The notes under the pieces are model-generated. The model worked only from the letters and a program-made list of their open reading frames with translations, made no database searches and was not told the DNA's origin. Source: Parapontixanthobacter aurantiacus (GTDB taxonomy: Bacteria; Pseudomonadota; Alphaproteobacteria; Sphingomonadales; Sphingomonadaceae). Taken from it: a DNA stretch of 64,000 nt. This document shows positions 53,436-61,706 of the stretch, piece after piece; position 1 is the first letter of the stretch; every line of letters starts with the position of its first letter. The position numbers and the translations under genes are program-made. Location: positions 80,001-144,000 of the forward strand of contig NZ_WTYW01000001.1 in assembly GCF_009827635.1 (NCBI RefSeq), given 5' to 3'.

Positions 53436-54344
53436 ATGAGTACACTTAGCGTAATACCGGTCCAGCAGGGGGCGACACCGCCAATCGGCTCGCTGCCGGC
53501 GACGCTCGGCAATATCGAGAATTACATCCCGCTGACGACCGGTCAGTACACGACTGGCTCGCTGATCCTCATGGTCAGCTACGGCGCGCATTTCGCCTTC
53601 ATTCTCTACTTCCTGATGACGAGCATGCAGCTTGCCCCGCGCTATCGCATCGTGCCGATCCTCTCCGCCGTGGTCATGGCGAGTGCGGGTCTCAGCCTGC
53701 TGCGCGAATTCTCCCTTTGGCAGGAAAGTTATGCCTTTACGGGTGCCGTCTACCAGCCGCTGGCCAATGGCGAGACCTTCACCAACGCCTTTCGCTACGG
53801 TAACTGGACGATCACCGTTCCTATCCTCCTGACGCAATTGCCGATCGCCTTTGCCCTGTCGCGGCCCGATCTGCACAAGCGCGCCCTGCGCATGGCGATC
53901 CCGGCGCTGCTGATGATCTGGACAGGCCTTTACGGCCAGTTCGGCGAAGCGGGCGACTGGTCGCGTCTCAATATCTGGGGTATCATTTCGACCGTGTTCT
54001 TCGTCTGGCTGATCCTCGAAGTGCGCGGCACGATCAGCGCGGGCATTGCGAGCAGTCCGGCAGAACTCAAGGCGTGGCCGAAGAACATCTGGTGGTTCTT
54101 CCTCGCGACGTGGGGCCTTTACCCGATCGCCTACGCGCTGCCGCAACTGGGCCTGACGGGCGATGTCGTGGTGGTTCGCCAGCTGCTCTACTCGATCGCC
54201 GACATCTCGGCGAAGCTGATCTACGGCGTCATCCTGTCGCGCTACGTCCTGCGGCGCAGTGCGCTCGAAGGCTACATGCCGGCAGCCGAAGCTTTGTCGA
54301 CCACGCCTGCGGGAGCGCAAGCCGCTTCGATTCGCGGAGACTAG
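53436..54344 (+). CDS. Microbial rhodopsin of NTQ type, predicted light-driven chloride pump
   Basis: A 302-residue seven-helix retinal protein. Helix C reads RYGNWTITVPILLTQ and puts N123, T127 and Q134 at the proteorhodopsin D97/T101/E108 positions; this NTQ motif marks inward chloride pumps such as the Fulvimarina-type protein, not proton (DTE) or sodium (NDQ) pumps. Helix G has D256 and Schiff-base lysine K260. Helix E starts IWGIIST, with G182 at what appears to be the carotenoid-antenna window of xanthorhodopsin-like proteins. The true start is the ATG at 53436 behind GGGAG; the frame continues upstream without a rhodopsin fold. The dioxygenase making its retinal follows after three bases. 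Confidence 0.95.
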   Translation: MSTLSVIPVQQGATPPIGSLPATLGNIENYIPLTTGQYTTGSLILMVSYGAHFAFILYFLMTSMQLAPRYRIVPILSAVVMASAGLSLLREFSLWQESYAFTGAVYQPLANGETFTNAFRYGNWTITVPILLTQLPIAFALSRPDLHKRALRMAIPALLMIWTGLYGQFGEAGDWSRLNIWGIISTVFFVWLILEVRGTISAGIASSPAELKAWPKNIWWFFLATWGLYPIAYALPQLGLTGDVVVVRQLLYSIADISAKLIYGVILSRYVLRRSALEGYMPAAEALSTTPAGAQAASIRGD

Positions 54345-54347
54345 GGC

Positions 54348-55166
54348 TTGCTGCGCGCGACGCGGATCATAAGGCGGGGGCCCTGGCACGATGCCGGGGC
54401 CCTCGTTTCGTGGAGCGCGCTTTTCCTTGCCGTTGCCGCACAATTCGCGGGCGGCACGTTTCCCGTCGCACTCGGCCTCATCCTGTTCGCCGCCGGCCTC
54501 TCACACGGAGCCGGTGACGAGCAGGGCGGTACGATGCAACGCTACGGCGTGCTGGAGGCGCTTGCCTATCTGGTCGTGGGGGCGGCGGTCGCCGGCCTGT
54601 TTCTGACCGCGCCGATCGCCGGTCTCGCGCTGTTCCTCGGGCTGTCGGCGTGGCATTTCGGGCGGAGCGACTGCGCGATGGGCGAACTGGCGCGCTATGC
54701 CATCGCGGCTCTTGCGACCGGAGGCAGCGCGCTGTTCCGCCGCGACGAGACCGCGCGGGTGTTCGAAACGGTTCTGGGTCAGGCACCGGCCGATCCGCTG
54801 ATGACGCTGCTCGCCCTTGTCGGGGCGGGGGGCTGCGTCCTCGTCGCCTTCGCCCTGTTCCGCAACCAGCGCGGCTGCGGGGAAGCGGCGATCGCCTTGC
54901 TCGCGACGGCGTTCTTTCACCCGGTGCTGGCGGTGGGCCTCATCTTTCTCGTCGGCCATGCGGTGCCGATCCAGCGGCGGCAGATCGCGCAATACGGTGC
55001 GGCAACGGTCTGGAAAGCGGTGGCCCTGCCGACATTGGTCGCGACGGCGGGTGGTATCGCCCTCGCGGCACTCGTCTGGACCGGCGCGCTCGACGTGCGG
55101 ATCGCGGCGGCACTCGCCTTCGGCCTTGCCACCCCGCACATGCTGACCGAGCGACTGGAGCGCTAG
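54348..55166 (+). CDS. blh: Beta-carotene 15,15'-dioxygenase, Brp/Blh family
   Basis: A 272-residue membrane enzyme that splits beta-carotene into two retinals, supplying the chromophore for the rhodopsin. The iron-binding histidines of the family are visible: H53 (HGAGD), H103 (AWHFGRSD), H191 (FFHPVL), with H204 and H264 also conserved in position. The start is a TTG at 54348 with GGAG eight bases upstream, only three bases after the rhodopsin stop; no later ATG or GTG in frame precedes the conserved part. A strong hairpin lies within the first 20 codons. The gene converges with nadA. Confidence 0.93.
   Translation: MLRATRIIRRGPWHDAGALVSWSALFLAVAAQFAGGTFPVALGLILFAAGLSHGAGDEQGGTMQRYGVLEALAYLVVGAAVAGLFLTAPIAGLALFLGLSAWHFGRSDCAMGELARYAIAALATGGSALFRRDETARVFETVLGQAPADPLMTLLALVGAGGCVLVAFALFRNQRGCGEAAIALLATAFFHPVLAVGLIFLVGHAVPIQRRQIAQYGAATVWKAVALPTLVATAGGIALAALVWTGALDVRIAAALAFGLATPHMLTERLER
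54378..54402 (+). promoter_or_regulatory. Strong intra-operon hairpin at the start of blh
   Basis: GGGCCCTGGCA (54378-54388), loop CGA, TGCCGGGGCCC (54392-54402): 11 pairs with one G-U. It follows the rhodopsin stop by 33 bases and is followed by a short T-containing stretch (TCGTTTCG). It could partly stop transcription or hinder blh translation, so that more rhodopsin than dioxygenase is made. It lies inside the blh coding sequence. Confidence 0.6.
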
Positions 55167-55173
55167 GCGCGCA

Positions 55174-56163
55174 TCAGACCTTGCCGAGGTCGCCCTTGCC
55201 GATGGTGCCGCTCGCCATCTCGAGCATCCGGTCGAGGCTCTGCTTCGCCTTGAGGCGCAGCCCTTCCTCGATCTCGATCCGCGGTTCGAGGTCGCGCAGC
55301 GCGGTATAGAGCTTGGGCAGGGTGTTGAGCGCCATGTACGGACAGATGTTGCACGCGCAATTGCCGTCCGCGCCGGGCGCACCGATGAAGTTCTTGCCCG
55401 GCAGAGCCTTTTCCATCTGGTGGATGATGTGCGGCTCGGTCGCGACGATCAGCGTATCGCCCTGGAACGTCTCCGCAAATTGCAGGATGCCGCTGGTCGA
55501 GCCGACATAGTCGGCGTGGTCGATGATCGTCGGCGGACATTCGGGATGCGCGGCAATCGGCGCACCCGGATATTGCTGCTTCAGCTTCAGCAATTCGGTC
55601 TCGCTGAAAGCCTCGTGGACGATGCACACGCCCGGCCAGAGCAGCATCTCGCGATTGAACTTGCGGCTCAGATAGCCGCCCAGATGCCGGTCGGGACCGA
55701 AGATGATCTTCTGATCCTTCGGGATCTGCTGGATGATGGTTTCCGCGCTGGAACTCGTGACGATGACGTCGGACAGCGCCTTCACCTCGGTCGAGCAGTT
55801 GATGTAGGTCAGCGCGATGTGGTCGGGATGCTTCTCGCGGAAAGCCCTGAACTTCTCGGGCGGGCAGGAATCCTCAAGGCTGCATCCGGCATCGAGATCG
55901 GGCAGCACCACGATCTTTTCGGGGGACAGGATCTTTGCCGTATCGGCCATGAACTTCACTCCGCAAAAGGCGATGACGTCCGCGTCCGTTTCCGCCGCCA
56001 TCTGCGAGAGTTGCAGGCTGTCGCCCACGAAATCCGCGAGGTCCTGGATCTGCGGCTTCTGGTAGTAATGCGCGAGGATAACGGCATTGCGCTCCTTGCG
56101 CAGCCGCTCGATCTCCGCCAGCAGATCGTCGCCGGCAGGCATGGTCTTGTCTTGAGCGCTCAT
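55174..56163 (-). CDS. nadA: Quinolinate synthase NadA
   Basis: A 329-residue Fe-S enzyme that condenses iminoaspartate with dihydroxyacetone phosphate to quinolinate in NAD synthesis. Three cluster cysteines match the E. coli positions: C94 (GCSLEDSC), C180 (GVCIVHEAF) and C274 (CNICPYM). LAHYYQKPQIQDLADFVGDS near 30-49 is the N-terminal signature. nadB and nadC are not in the window. The gene converges with blh, with only seven bases between stops, and follows an unknown membrane-protein gene by 89 bases. Confidence 0.96.
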   Translation of the reverse strand: MSAQDKTMPAGDDLLAEIERLRKERNAVILAHYYQKPQIQDLADFVGDSLQLSQMAAETDADVIAFCGVKFMADTAKILSPEKIVVLPDLDAGCSLEDSCPPEKFRAFREKHPDHIALTYINCSTEVKALSDVIVTSSSAETIIQQIPKDQKIIFGPDRHLGGYLSRKFNREMLLWPGVCIVHEAFSETELLKLKQQYPGAPIAAHPECPPTIIDHADYVGSTSGILQFAETFQGDTLIVATEPHIIHQMEKALPGKNFIGAPGADGNCACNICPYMALNTLPKLYTALRDLEPRIEIEEGLRLKAKQSLDRMLEMASGTIGKGDLGKV

Positions 56164-56252
56164 CGTCGTATCCCGTCAATTGCGTGCTGTCTGTTCCCGA
56201 TATAGGTCGAACGGACGGGATGGCGAGGCCGTTCCGGCGCTTTTTGCCTGGA

Positions 56253-56996
56253 TCAGCTTGTCAGGCCGAGGGCGTAGTCGCGAAACGGGCCGAACCGGTG
56301 AAGCAACTGGATCGTCGCAAAATTTGCGATAAGCGCCGCTCCGCCTAAGGTCAGCGCGGGATGCACTTCGCCCAGCACCTTGCCGTCATGCCGCATCGCG
56401 AAGGCGAGGACCAGCAATTGGGCGGCCAGCTGCGGCCAGACGAACCACGTGCCCATCAGCGGCAGCGGCAACAGCCTGCCGAGCACCGGCTCCAGCAGCA
56501 CGATCATGACGACCAGCATCAGTCGCCGGTGCCAGTCGGTCCGCTTGCGATTGGCAATGGCGAGCGCGACCAGCACGCCGAAGGTGAGCGACTGGCAATA
56601 GGTGAGGGCGAGGAAATAGGCCGGGTCGAAGAAGGGCGGCACGCGCCCCAGTGACAGGGTCACGGTGCCCACGGCAAAGCCCGTCGCGACTGCCAGGGCG
56701 GCCAACGCGGCGCCCGCCCAGCCGAGCGGCCGATGCCAGGACAGTTGTCCTGTCGCCGCGAGCCAGCCCTGCACAACGTAAAGCCCGACCCAGCCCGCCA
56801 TGATGACGGCGTGCAGATGCGTAATCGCCGGCATCGCGGTCATGTCGGTAAGACCGCGCAACGAGAATTGCGCGAAAGCGAAAAACGTCAGCAACGCGAG
56901 CGCGACCGCCAGCCTGCCGTAAAACCTGTTATCCGCCGCGAATGGTGTCTTTGGACGTTTCGCCTGCCCGCCTGCAGGACTTGCACTGGTCGCCAT
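56253..56996 (-). CDS. Multi-pass membrane protein, function unknown
   Basis: A 247-residue protein with about six or seven hydrophobic segments. Histidines near membrane boundaries (ITHLHAVIMAGW near 58-69, WHRPLGWAG near 87-95, DWHRRLMLVV in the second half) could bind haem or metal. The family was not recognised with confidence. The N-terminal 20 residues are Lys/Pro-rich and cytoplasmic-looking. It lies between nadA and the DUF4230 gene on the same strand. Confidence 0.72.
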   Translation of the reverse strand: MATSASPAGGQAKRPKTPFAADNRFYGRLAVALALLTFFAFAQFSLRGLTDMTAMPAITHLHAVIMAGWVGLYVVQGWLAATGQLSWHRPLGWAGAALAALAVATGFAVGTVTLSLGRVPPFFDPAYFLALTYCQSLTFGVLVALAIANRKRTDWHRRLMLVVMIVLLEPVLGRLLPLPLMGTWFVWPQLAAQLLVLAFAMRHDGKVLGEVHPALTLGGAALIANFATIQLLHRFGPFRDYALGLTS

Positions 56997-57071
56997 GAAG
57001 CGTCTCCCCCTCGATGAGAAAACCGATCTGCGACCTTGAGCACGCTTTCTACATCAGGGGACGAAAATCCG

Positions 57072-57782
57072 TCAACTACCCGCCTGACCCGAAGCGGCGT
57101 TCTCGCCGTCGAAACTCACCTCGACCTGCGCGTTCTCGTAGCCTGCGACCTTGAGCGGCGTCGTCAGGTTCTGCGTCACCGCGGCGCGGGCCGCATCGCG
57201 CGCCAGCCGCAGCAGGACAGGGTTGTTCGCGTTCTTCACCGCCTGCGTTTCCGCCTGCCTCGTATTCGCGCGCGTCAGTTCGTCTTGTGCCTCGCGGCTG
57301 ATCCAGATGCCTTCGCGCAGATATTGCGCCCGCGCCTCGTCGAGATTGGGCTTGCCGACCGTGATGTCCGGCAGGCGGACCGACAGCGTTTCGCTCGCCT
57401 CGTCCCAGCCGAGCCGCGAGGCATCGACGCCCGACAGGTCGAGCGTGTAATCCACGCGCGCCGGAATGACCGCCACCTGCCGCGAATTGACGGTGCCGAA
57501 GAAGCGGCTGTCCGTGCTGGAGACGACCGGGGCGAGCTGCGCGGAAAAGACCGTCAACCGGTTCTGTTCCTCGAACGCGATGAGGCTCGTCGCCAGCGGG
57601 TCGCCGTCCGGATCGGGTCCGAAGGCGCGCCAGCCGAGCCATGCCACCACGGCGAGCAGCGCAATGACGAGGAACCACGGCACGACGCGCAGCGGATTGC
57701 CGGTCCTGCGTTCGGGAAGCGGCGGGTCCGTGCGAATTTCGGGCGAACGCACGCGGTCGGAAGGTCTCAGACGGTCTGCCAT
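57072..57782 (-). CDS. DUF4230 family membrane-anchored protein
   Basis: A 236-residue protein with one membrane segment at about 33-53 and a soluble domain outside. VAVIPARVDYTLDLSGVDASRLGWDE and later ARDAARAAVTQNL followed by VEVSFDG fit the DUF4230 family. The function is unknown. The frame runs upstream through the hydrolase gene; the ATG at 57782 begins the protein, overlapping the MBL stop by 16 bases, so the two are probably one operon. Confidence 0.8.
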   Translation of the reverse strand: MADRLRPSDRVRSPEIRTDPPLPERRTGNPLRVVPWFLVIALLAVVAWLGWRAFGPDPDGDPLATSLIAFEEQNRLTVFSAQLAPVVSSTDSRFFGTVNSRQVAVIPARVDYTLDLSGVDASRLGWDEASETLSVRLPDITVGKPNLDEARAQYLREGIWISREAQDELTRANTRQAETQAVKNANNPVLLRLARDAARAAVTQNLTTPLKVAGYENAQVEVSFDGENAASGQAGS

Positions 57783-58636
57783 ATTTCTCCCGTTCGCTCT
57801 ACGAGGCCGCGCTTTTCGAGGTCGATGAGATGCGCCGTCACCGACATTTCCGCCGCCGGGATGAGCCGTTCGTCGAGGCCCTTGTACATCGTGCCGATGA
57901 AAGCCGGCACGGGCCGCGCATCCTCGTTCAGCAGGCGCAGGATCTGGTTCTCTCGCTGGCGGCGATGGCCCATCATTCCGCGCACCAGCTGTTTCGGCTT
58001 TTCCACCGCCGGACCGTGGGCCGGATAGTAGATCCGGTCGTCGCGTTCGCCGAGGCGTCCGAGGCTCTTCATGTAATCGCCCATGTCCCCGTCGGGCGGC
58101 ACGACGACGCTGGTCGACCAGCCCATTACGTGATCGCCGGTGAACAGCGCGCCGCTTTCCTCGAGCGCGAAACACAGATGGTTCGACGTGTGGCCGGGCG
58201 TATGTACGGCGCGCAGCGTCCAGCCGGTTCCCTGCATCGCTTCCCCGTCTTCGAGGACGCGGTCAGGCGCGTAGGTCCGGTCGAACGGAGCATCGGCGCG
58301 CGGTCCTGCATCGTTGAGGACGAGCGGCGCGCAGCCGACCACCGGTGCGCCGGTGCGCTCTGCCAGCGGAACTGCGGCGGGCGAATGGTCACGATGCGTA
58401 TGGGTGCACATGATCGCGGCGACCTTGCGCCCGGCCAGTGCATCGACGAGCGCCGCGACATGATCCGGCTCGGCGGGGCCGGGATCGATGACCGCGACGT
58501 CTTCCTCCGCGCCCACGATATAGGTCTGCGTCCCGGTATAGGTGTAGGGGGAGGGGTTGGGCGCGAGGACCCGCGCAACGAGCGGTTCGCACTGCTCGAC
58601 CTGCCCGGTCGGCCACGGTTTGGGAGGGATCGCCAT
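57767..58636 (-). CDS. MBL-fold metallo-hydrolase, LACTB2-like
   Basis: A 289-residue metallo-beta-lactamase-fold hydrolase with a C-terminal winged-helix part. The metal motif is THTHRDHSP (H79, H81, D83, H84); HTPGHTSNHLCF and FTGDHVMG supply further ligands. The C-terminal region (GHRRQRENQILRLL) is typical of the LACTB2 branch, which includes ribonucleases and thioesterases. The substrate is not identified. It is divergent from glpK with about 200 bases between. Confidence 0.88.
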   Translation of the reverse strand: MAIPPKPWPTGQVEQCEPLVARVLAPNPSPYTYTGTQTYIVGAEEDVAVIDPGPAEPDHVAALVDALAGRKVAAIMCTHTHRDHSPAAVPLAERTGAPVVGCAPLVLNDAGPRADAPFDRTYAPDRVLEDGEAMQGTGWTLRAVHTPGHTSNHLCFALEESGALFTGDHVMGWSTSVVVPPDGDMGDYMKSLGRLGERDDRIYYPAHGPAVEKPKQLVRGMMGHRRQRENQILRLLNEDARPVPAFIGTMYKGLDERLIPAAEMSVTAHLIDLEKRGLVERTGEIWQTV

Positions 58637-58841
58637 GGAGGGGATATGGTGGCGGAACGCCGCTTTGTCGAGAACCCGCGCTGGTGACGATAACGGCGGG
58701 GACGGGTCGGCGATGCGTCTGGCGGGGGAAGGTTTCGGCGGTCGTCACTTGCACCCGCGCGGGCCGGGCGGCAAGACTCGGTTCGCTAGCGGTTGGAGGC
58801 GGAAGCATGTCCGATCGGTTGGGGAGGGAACGAAGAAGACA

Positions 58842-60317
58842 ATGGCGCAGCGAATTCTCGTACTCGACGAAGGCACGACATCGACGCGCGCGATGCTGTT
58901 CGACGAGGCAGGCCGGGTGCTCGACAGCGAACAGGCCGAATTGCAGCAATATTATCCTGCCCCTGGCCGGGTCGAACACGACGCGGCGGAGATCTGGGAC
59001 AAGACGCTGCGCTGCGCTCGCGCGGTCGTCGAACGCGCAGGCGGGGCCGCCGCCATCGCCGCCATCGGCATCACGAACCAGCGCGAAACGGTCGTCGCCT
59101 GGGACCGGGAAAGCGGCGAGCCCTTGGCCCGCGCCATCGTATGGCAGGACCGGCGCACGGCGGATTTCTGCGCCGCATTACAGCGGGACGGGCATGAGGA
59201 CAGCGTGCAGCAACGCACCGGCTTGCTTCTCGACCCCTATTTTTCCGCGACGAAGATGCGCTGGCTGATCGACAACGAACCGGGTGTCGCCGCCGCTGCT
59301 GAAGATGGTCGGCTGGCGCTCGGCACGGTCGAAAGCTGGCTCGTCTACAAGCTGACGGGAGGCCGCTTCGTCACCGATGCGAGCAATGCCTCGCGCACGC
59401 TGCTCCTCCCGCTCGACGGGGCGGATGGCGGATTCGACGCGGAACTGTGCGCCCTGTTCGGCGTGCCGCAGAGCGCGCTGGCAGAGGTGGTCGATTGCGC
59501 AGGCACGATCGGGGAAACTTTACCGGAACTGTTCGGCGCGGCGCTTCCCATTGCGGGCATGGCGGGCGACCAACAGGCAGCGACGATCGGGCAGGGGTGC
59601 CTCGCGACGGGGGAAACGAAGGCGACCTACGGAACGGGCGCCTTCATCCTTGCCAATAACGGCTCTGCCCTGCCGCGCTCGCAACACCGCCTGCTCGGCA
59701 CCGTTCTCTACCAGTTAAACGGCGAGCGCACCTACGCGCTGGAGGGATCGGTGTTCGTCGCGGGCAGCCTCGTCCAGTGGCTGCGCGATTCGCTGGGGGT
59801 CGTCGGGACCGCTGCCGAGACCGAGGAACTGGCCCGCTCCATTCCGACGAGTGGCGGCGTCGTGATCGTGCCCGCGCTCTCGGGGCTGGGCGCACCCTAC
59901 TGGAAGGCCGAGGCGCGGGGCGTCATCGCAGGCCTCAGCTTTTCGAGCGGGCGGGCGCAGATCGCGCGCGCGGCGCTGGAGGCGATGAGTTACCAGACCG
60001 CGGACCTTGCGCGAGCCTTCGCCGCCGACGGGGCGGAATGGACCTCGCTCAAGGTCGATGGCGGGATGAGCGCGAACGACTGGATGGCGCAGGACATCGC
60101 GAACATGCTCGACCTGCTGGTGGAACGCCCCGCCATGGTAGAGACAACGGCGCTGGGCGCGGCGATGCTGGCGGCGGTCGGGGCCGGGGTCTATCGCTCG
60201 CTGGAAGAGGCCGCCGATGCGATGCGCGGCGAGACGGCTATCTTCGCACCGGAGATGGGGGATGAGGAACGCGCCGAGCGCCGCGCATTATGGGAGAAGG
60301 CTCTCTCAGCAATCTGA
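58842..60317 (+). CDS. glpK: Glycerol kinase
   Basis: A 491-residue FGGY-family kinase that phosphorylates glycerol to glycerol 3-phosphate. DEGTTSTRAMLFD near 9-21 and ITNQRETVVAWDR near 77-89 are glycerol-kinase signatures, and GGVVIVPALSGLGAPYW and KVDGGMSANDWMAQ support the call. The ATG at 58842 follows GGGAGGGAACG; the longer frame adds an arginine-rich segment in the divergent promoter region. No glpD or glpF lies next to it. Confidence 0.95.
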   Translation: MAQRILVLDEGTTSTRAMLFDEAGRVLDSEQAELQQYYPAPGRVEHDAAEIWDKTLRCARAVVERAGGAAAIAAIGITNQRETVVAWDRESGEPLARAIVWQDRRTADFCAALQRDGHEDSVQQRTGLLLDPYFSATKMRWLIDNEPGVAAAAEDGRLALGTVESWLVYKLTGGRFVTDASNASRTLLLPLDGADGGFDAELCALFGVPQSALAEVVDCAGTIGETLPELFGAALPIAGMAGDQQAATIGQGCLATGETKATYGTGAFILANNGSALPRSQHRLLGTVLYQLNGERTYALEGSVFVAGSLVQWLRDSLGVVGTAAETEELARSIPTSGGVVIVPALSGLGAPYWKAEARGVIAGLSFSSGRAQIARAALEAMSYQTADLARAFAADGAEWTSLKVDGGMSANDWMAQDIANMLDLLVERPAMVETTALGAAMLAAVGAGVYRSLEEAADAMRGETAIFAPEMGDEERAERRALWEKALSAI

Positions 60318-60529
60318 TCAGTCTCTGTTGGACTTCGGTGGGAAGTCGAATGGCGTGCCGAAAGGAGTTCGACGAGCCTCAGAGGTTGCTCCGGCCATGA
60401 TGCCGGAAGGCTCATCATTTGCTCGGTGTTCCACGACCGGATTGCGGGTCTAGGTGCCCTTGAGGTGCGTTTAGACATCAATGTGGACGCTGACCGCTCA
60501 TGCGCGGCCAAGTTCATGAAAAGACACGA
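60318..60529. other. Non-coding gap, possibly a gene remnant
   Basis: About 212 bases between glpK and the DUF1465 gene. It looks less GC-rich and less codon-like than its surroundings. Short open frames on both strands cover parts of it, but none has a ribosome site or a recognisable protein pattern. No tRNA, clear terminator or IS end was seen. It may be the decayed end of a former gene. Confidence 0.4.
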
Positions 60530-61036
60530 TTATCCGCCGAAAGCGGCTTCGAGTTTGCCTTTGATGTCACCGATGCTTCCCTGGTCGTTTGCCGCCGTTT
60601 CCCGCAGTTTTGCGCGCTCCAGCCGCGAAATCTGGCCGTGAAGACTCTCCGATCGGGCGATGATCTCCTGCGTATCACGGTCGAGCAGCGCGACCTGCTC
60701 GGGATCGGAGGGGTTGACCTCCGGCAAAGGCCCGAAAGCCTTGACTTGCCGAGCGGACAACTCGCCCGCGAAGAAGGCCCGCTGATTGAGCAGCCAAGCC
60801 AGCATGTGCATCACCCGCGTCGTCGTGCGCAAGGTCTCCACCGACAGCGCCAGCGCCTGGAGATTTCCTTTAATATCGGACACTTCCTCGCGCTTCCGGT
60901 TGAAGGTTTCGCGCGCCTCGTCAGCCAGCATCAGCGCTTCGCCGTATAGCGTTTCGACGATCTTTGCGTTGAGCGTTCCGTGCGATGGGTCGCCGTCAAG
61001 TGAGTTCTGAAGGATGTTCGTCATGACCACTTCCAT
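60530..61036 (-). CDS. DUF1465 protein, RcdA-like
   Basis: A 168-residue, mostly helical protein of the DUF1465 family, to which Caulobacter RcdA (an adaptor in cell-cycle proteolysis of CtrA by ClpXP) belongs. The bulk (about 22-115) forms a helical bundle including YGEALMLADEARETFNR and RTTTRVMHMLAWLLNQRAFF. The tail (GSIGDIKGKLEAAFGG) is polar. A role in CtrA turnover is inferred from the family; the gene context here does not add proof. ATG at 61036, with an alternative at 61024. A DUF465 gene lies 87 bases upstream on the same strand. Confidence 0.82.
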   Translation of the reverse strand: MEVVMTNILQNSLDGDPSHGTLNAKIVETLYGEALMLADEARETFNRKREEVSDIKGNLQALALSVETLRTTTRVMHMLAWLLNQRAFFAGELSARQVKAFGPLPEVNPSDPEQVALLDRDTQEIIARSESLHGQISRLERAKLRETAANDQGSIGDIKGKLEAAFGG

Positions 61037-61097
61037 ACGCTCGAACTGCGCGATTGGCTAACGAAGCAGCGGAAATTAACGTTGAAATTCAAGCTCC

Positions 61098-61112
61098 GTG
61101 CCGTTCCGGCAC
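61098..61112 (-). terminator. Small hairpin after the minus-strand DUF465 gene
   Basis: GTGCCG, loop TTC, CGGCAC: six perfect pairs, 11 bases beyond the DUF465 stop on the minus strand, followed there by an AT-rich stretch without a clean T run. It may be a weak terminator or processing site between DUF465 and DUF1465. Confidence 0.3.
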
Positions 61113-61123
61113 AATTCGCTCTA

Positions 61124-61342
61124 TCAGGCGATGATGTCCGGCAGGAGGTTGTCCTCGACTGCGGATATCCGGTCTTTCAGGATGAGCTTGCGCTTCTTGA
61201 GCCGCGCAATCTGCAACTGGTCGACATAGCCGCGCTCCCGCCCGGCTTCGGTCAGCGCCGCGATCGCAGCGTCGAGGTCGCGGTGTTCGGACAGGAGCGA
61301 GCCCAGATGCTTGCGCAATTCCTGTTCCGTCATGCCTGTCAT
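61124..61342 (-). CDS. DUF465 (YdcH-like) small helical protein
   Basis: A 72-residue protein with the DUF465 pattern LLSEHRDLDAAI near 16-27 and IARLKKRKLILKDRI near 45-59. The much longer reading frame is not supported: ATG at 61342 has GAGGGA five to six bases upstream and starts the family domain; ATG at 61333 is an alternative. It precedes the DUF1465 gene and is divergent from a second DUF465 gene. The function of the family is unknown. Confidence 0.8.
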   Translation of the reverse strand: MTGMTEQELRKHLGSLLSEHRDLDAAIAALTEAGRERGYVDQLQIARLKKRKLILKDRISAVEDNLLPDIIA

Positions 61343-61550
61343 TCTCGTCCCTCGAACAATCGGTCTTCCTGGCAAAGCGATTACGCTCACGGTTCGTCGC
61401 ATGACGCGCCGCGGTCGTCTCGACGATGCTTCGCTGCCCCTTCGCATACCGACCGAGATATGATTGTATCGTGAAGTTCGCGAATCGGAAAGCACCGCTC
61501 GGTAGAACGGTCCGACCAAAACAGGAACGCCAAAAACGAAGGAGATGCAG

Positions 61551-61706
61551 ATGGTATCGTCGCACGTTGCCGCCCTTAACGACAAACATGCCGGCCTCGA
61601 AGCCCGGCTGGCAAGCGAGCAGAGCCGACCGCATCCCGACGATACGACGATCAAGCGCCTCAAGCGTGCAAAGCTGAGGATCAAGGAGGAACTGGCCGGT
61701 CTCTAG
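61551..61706 (+). CDS. Very small DUF465-type protein (51 residues)
   Basis: A 51-residue protein below usual ORF cut-offs. ATG at 61551 has AAGGAG (61539-61544) six bases upstream; the in-frame ATG at 61545 abuts that site and is unlikely. DKHAGLEARLASEQ near 11-24 and IKRLKRAKLRIKEEL near 34-48 give the DUF465 hairpin in shortened form, with the histidine and the basic LKR-KLR motif kept. It is divergent from the 72-residue DUF465 gene, with about 208 bases between. Its stop codon lies in a perfect palindrome. Confidence 0.75.
   Translation: MVSSHVAALNDKHAGLEARLASEQSRPHPDDTTIKRLKRAKLRIKEELAGL

Noticed and set aside
53436-54344. Sodium-pump (NDQ) or proton-pump (DTE) assignment for the rhodopsin
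   Set aside because: The second motif position is Thr127 and the first Asn123, so neither motif fits; NTQ is read directly.
60191-60517. 108-codon minus-strand frame overlapping the end of glpK
   Set aside because: No ribosome site or domain, and its 3' half is antisense to the conserved end of glycerol kinase.
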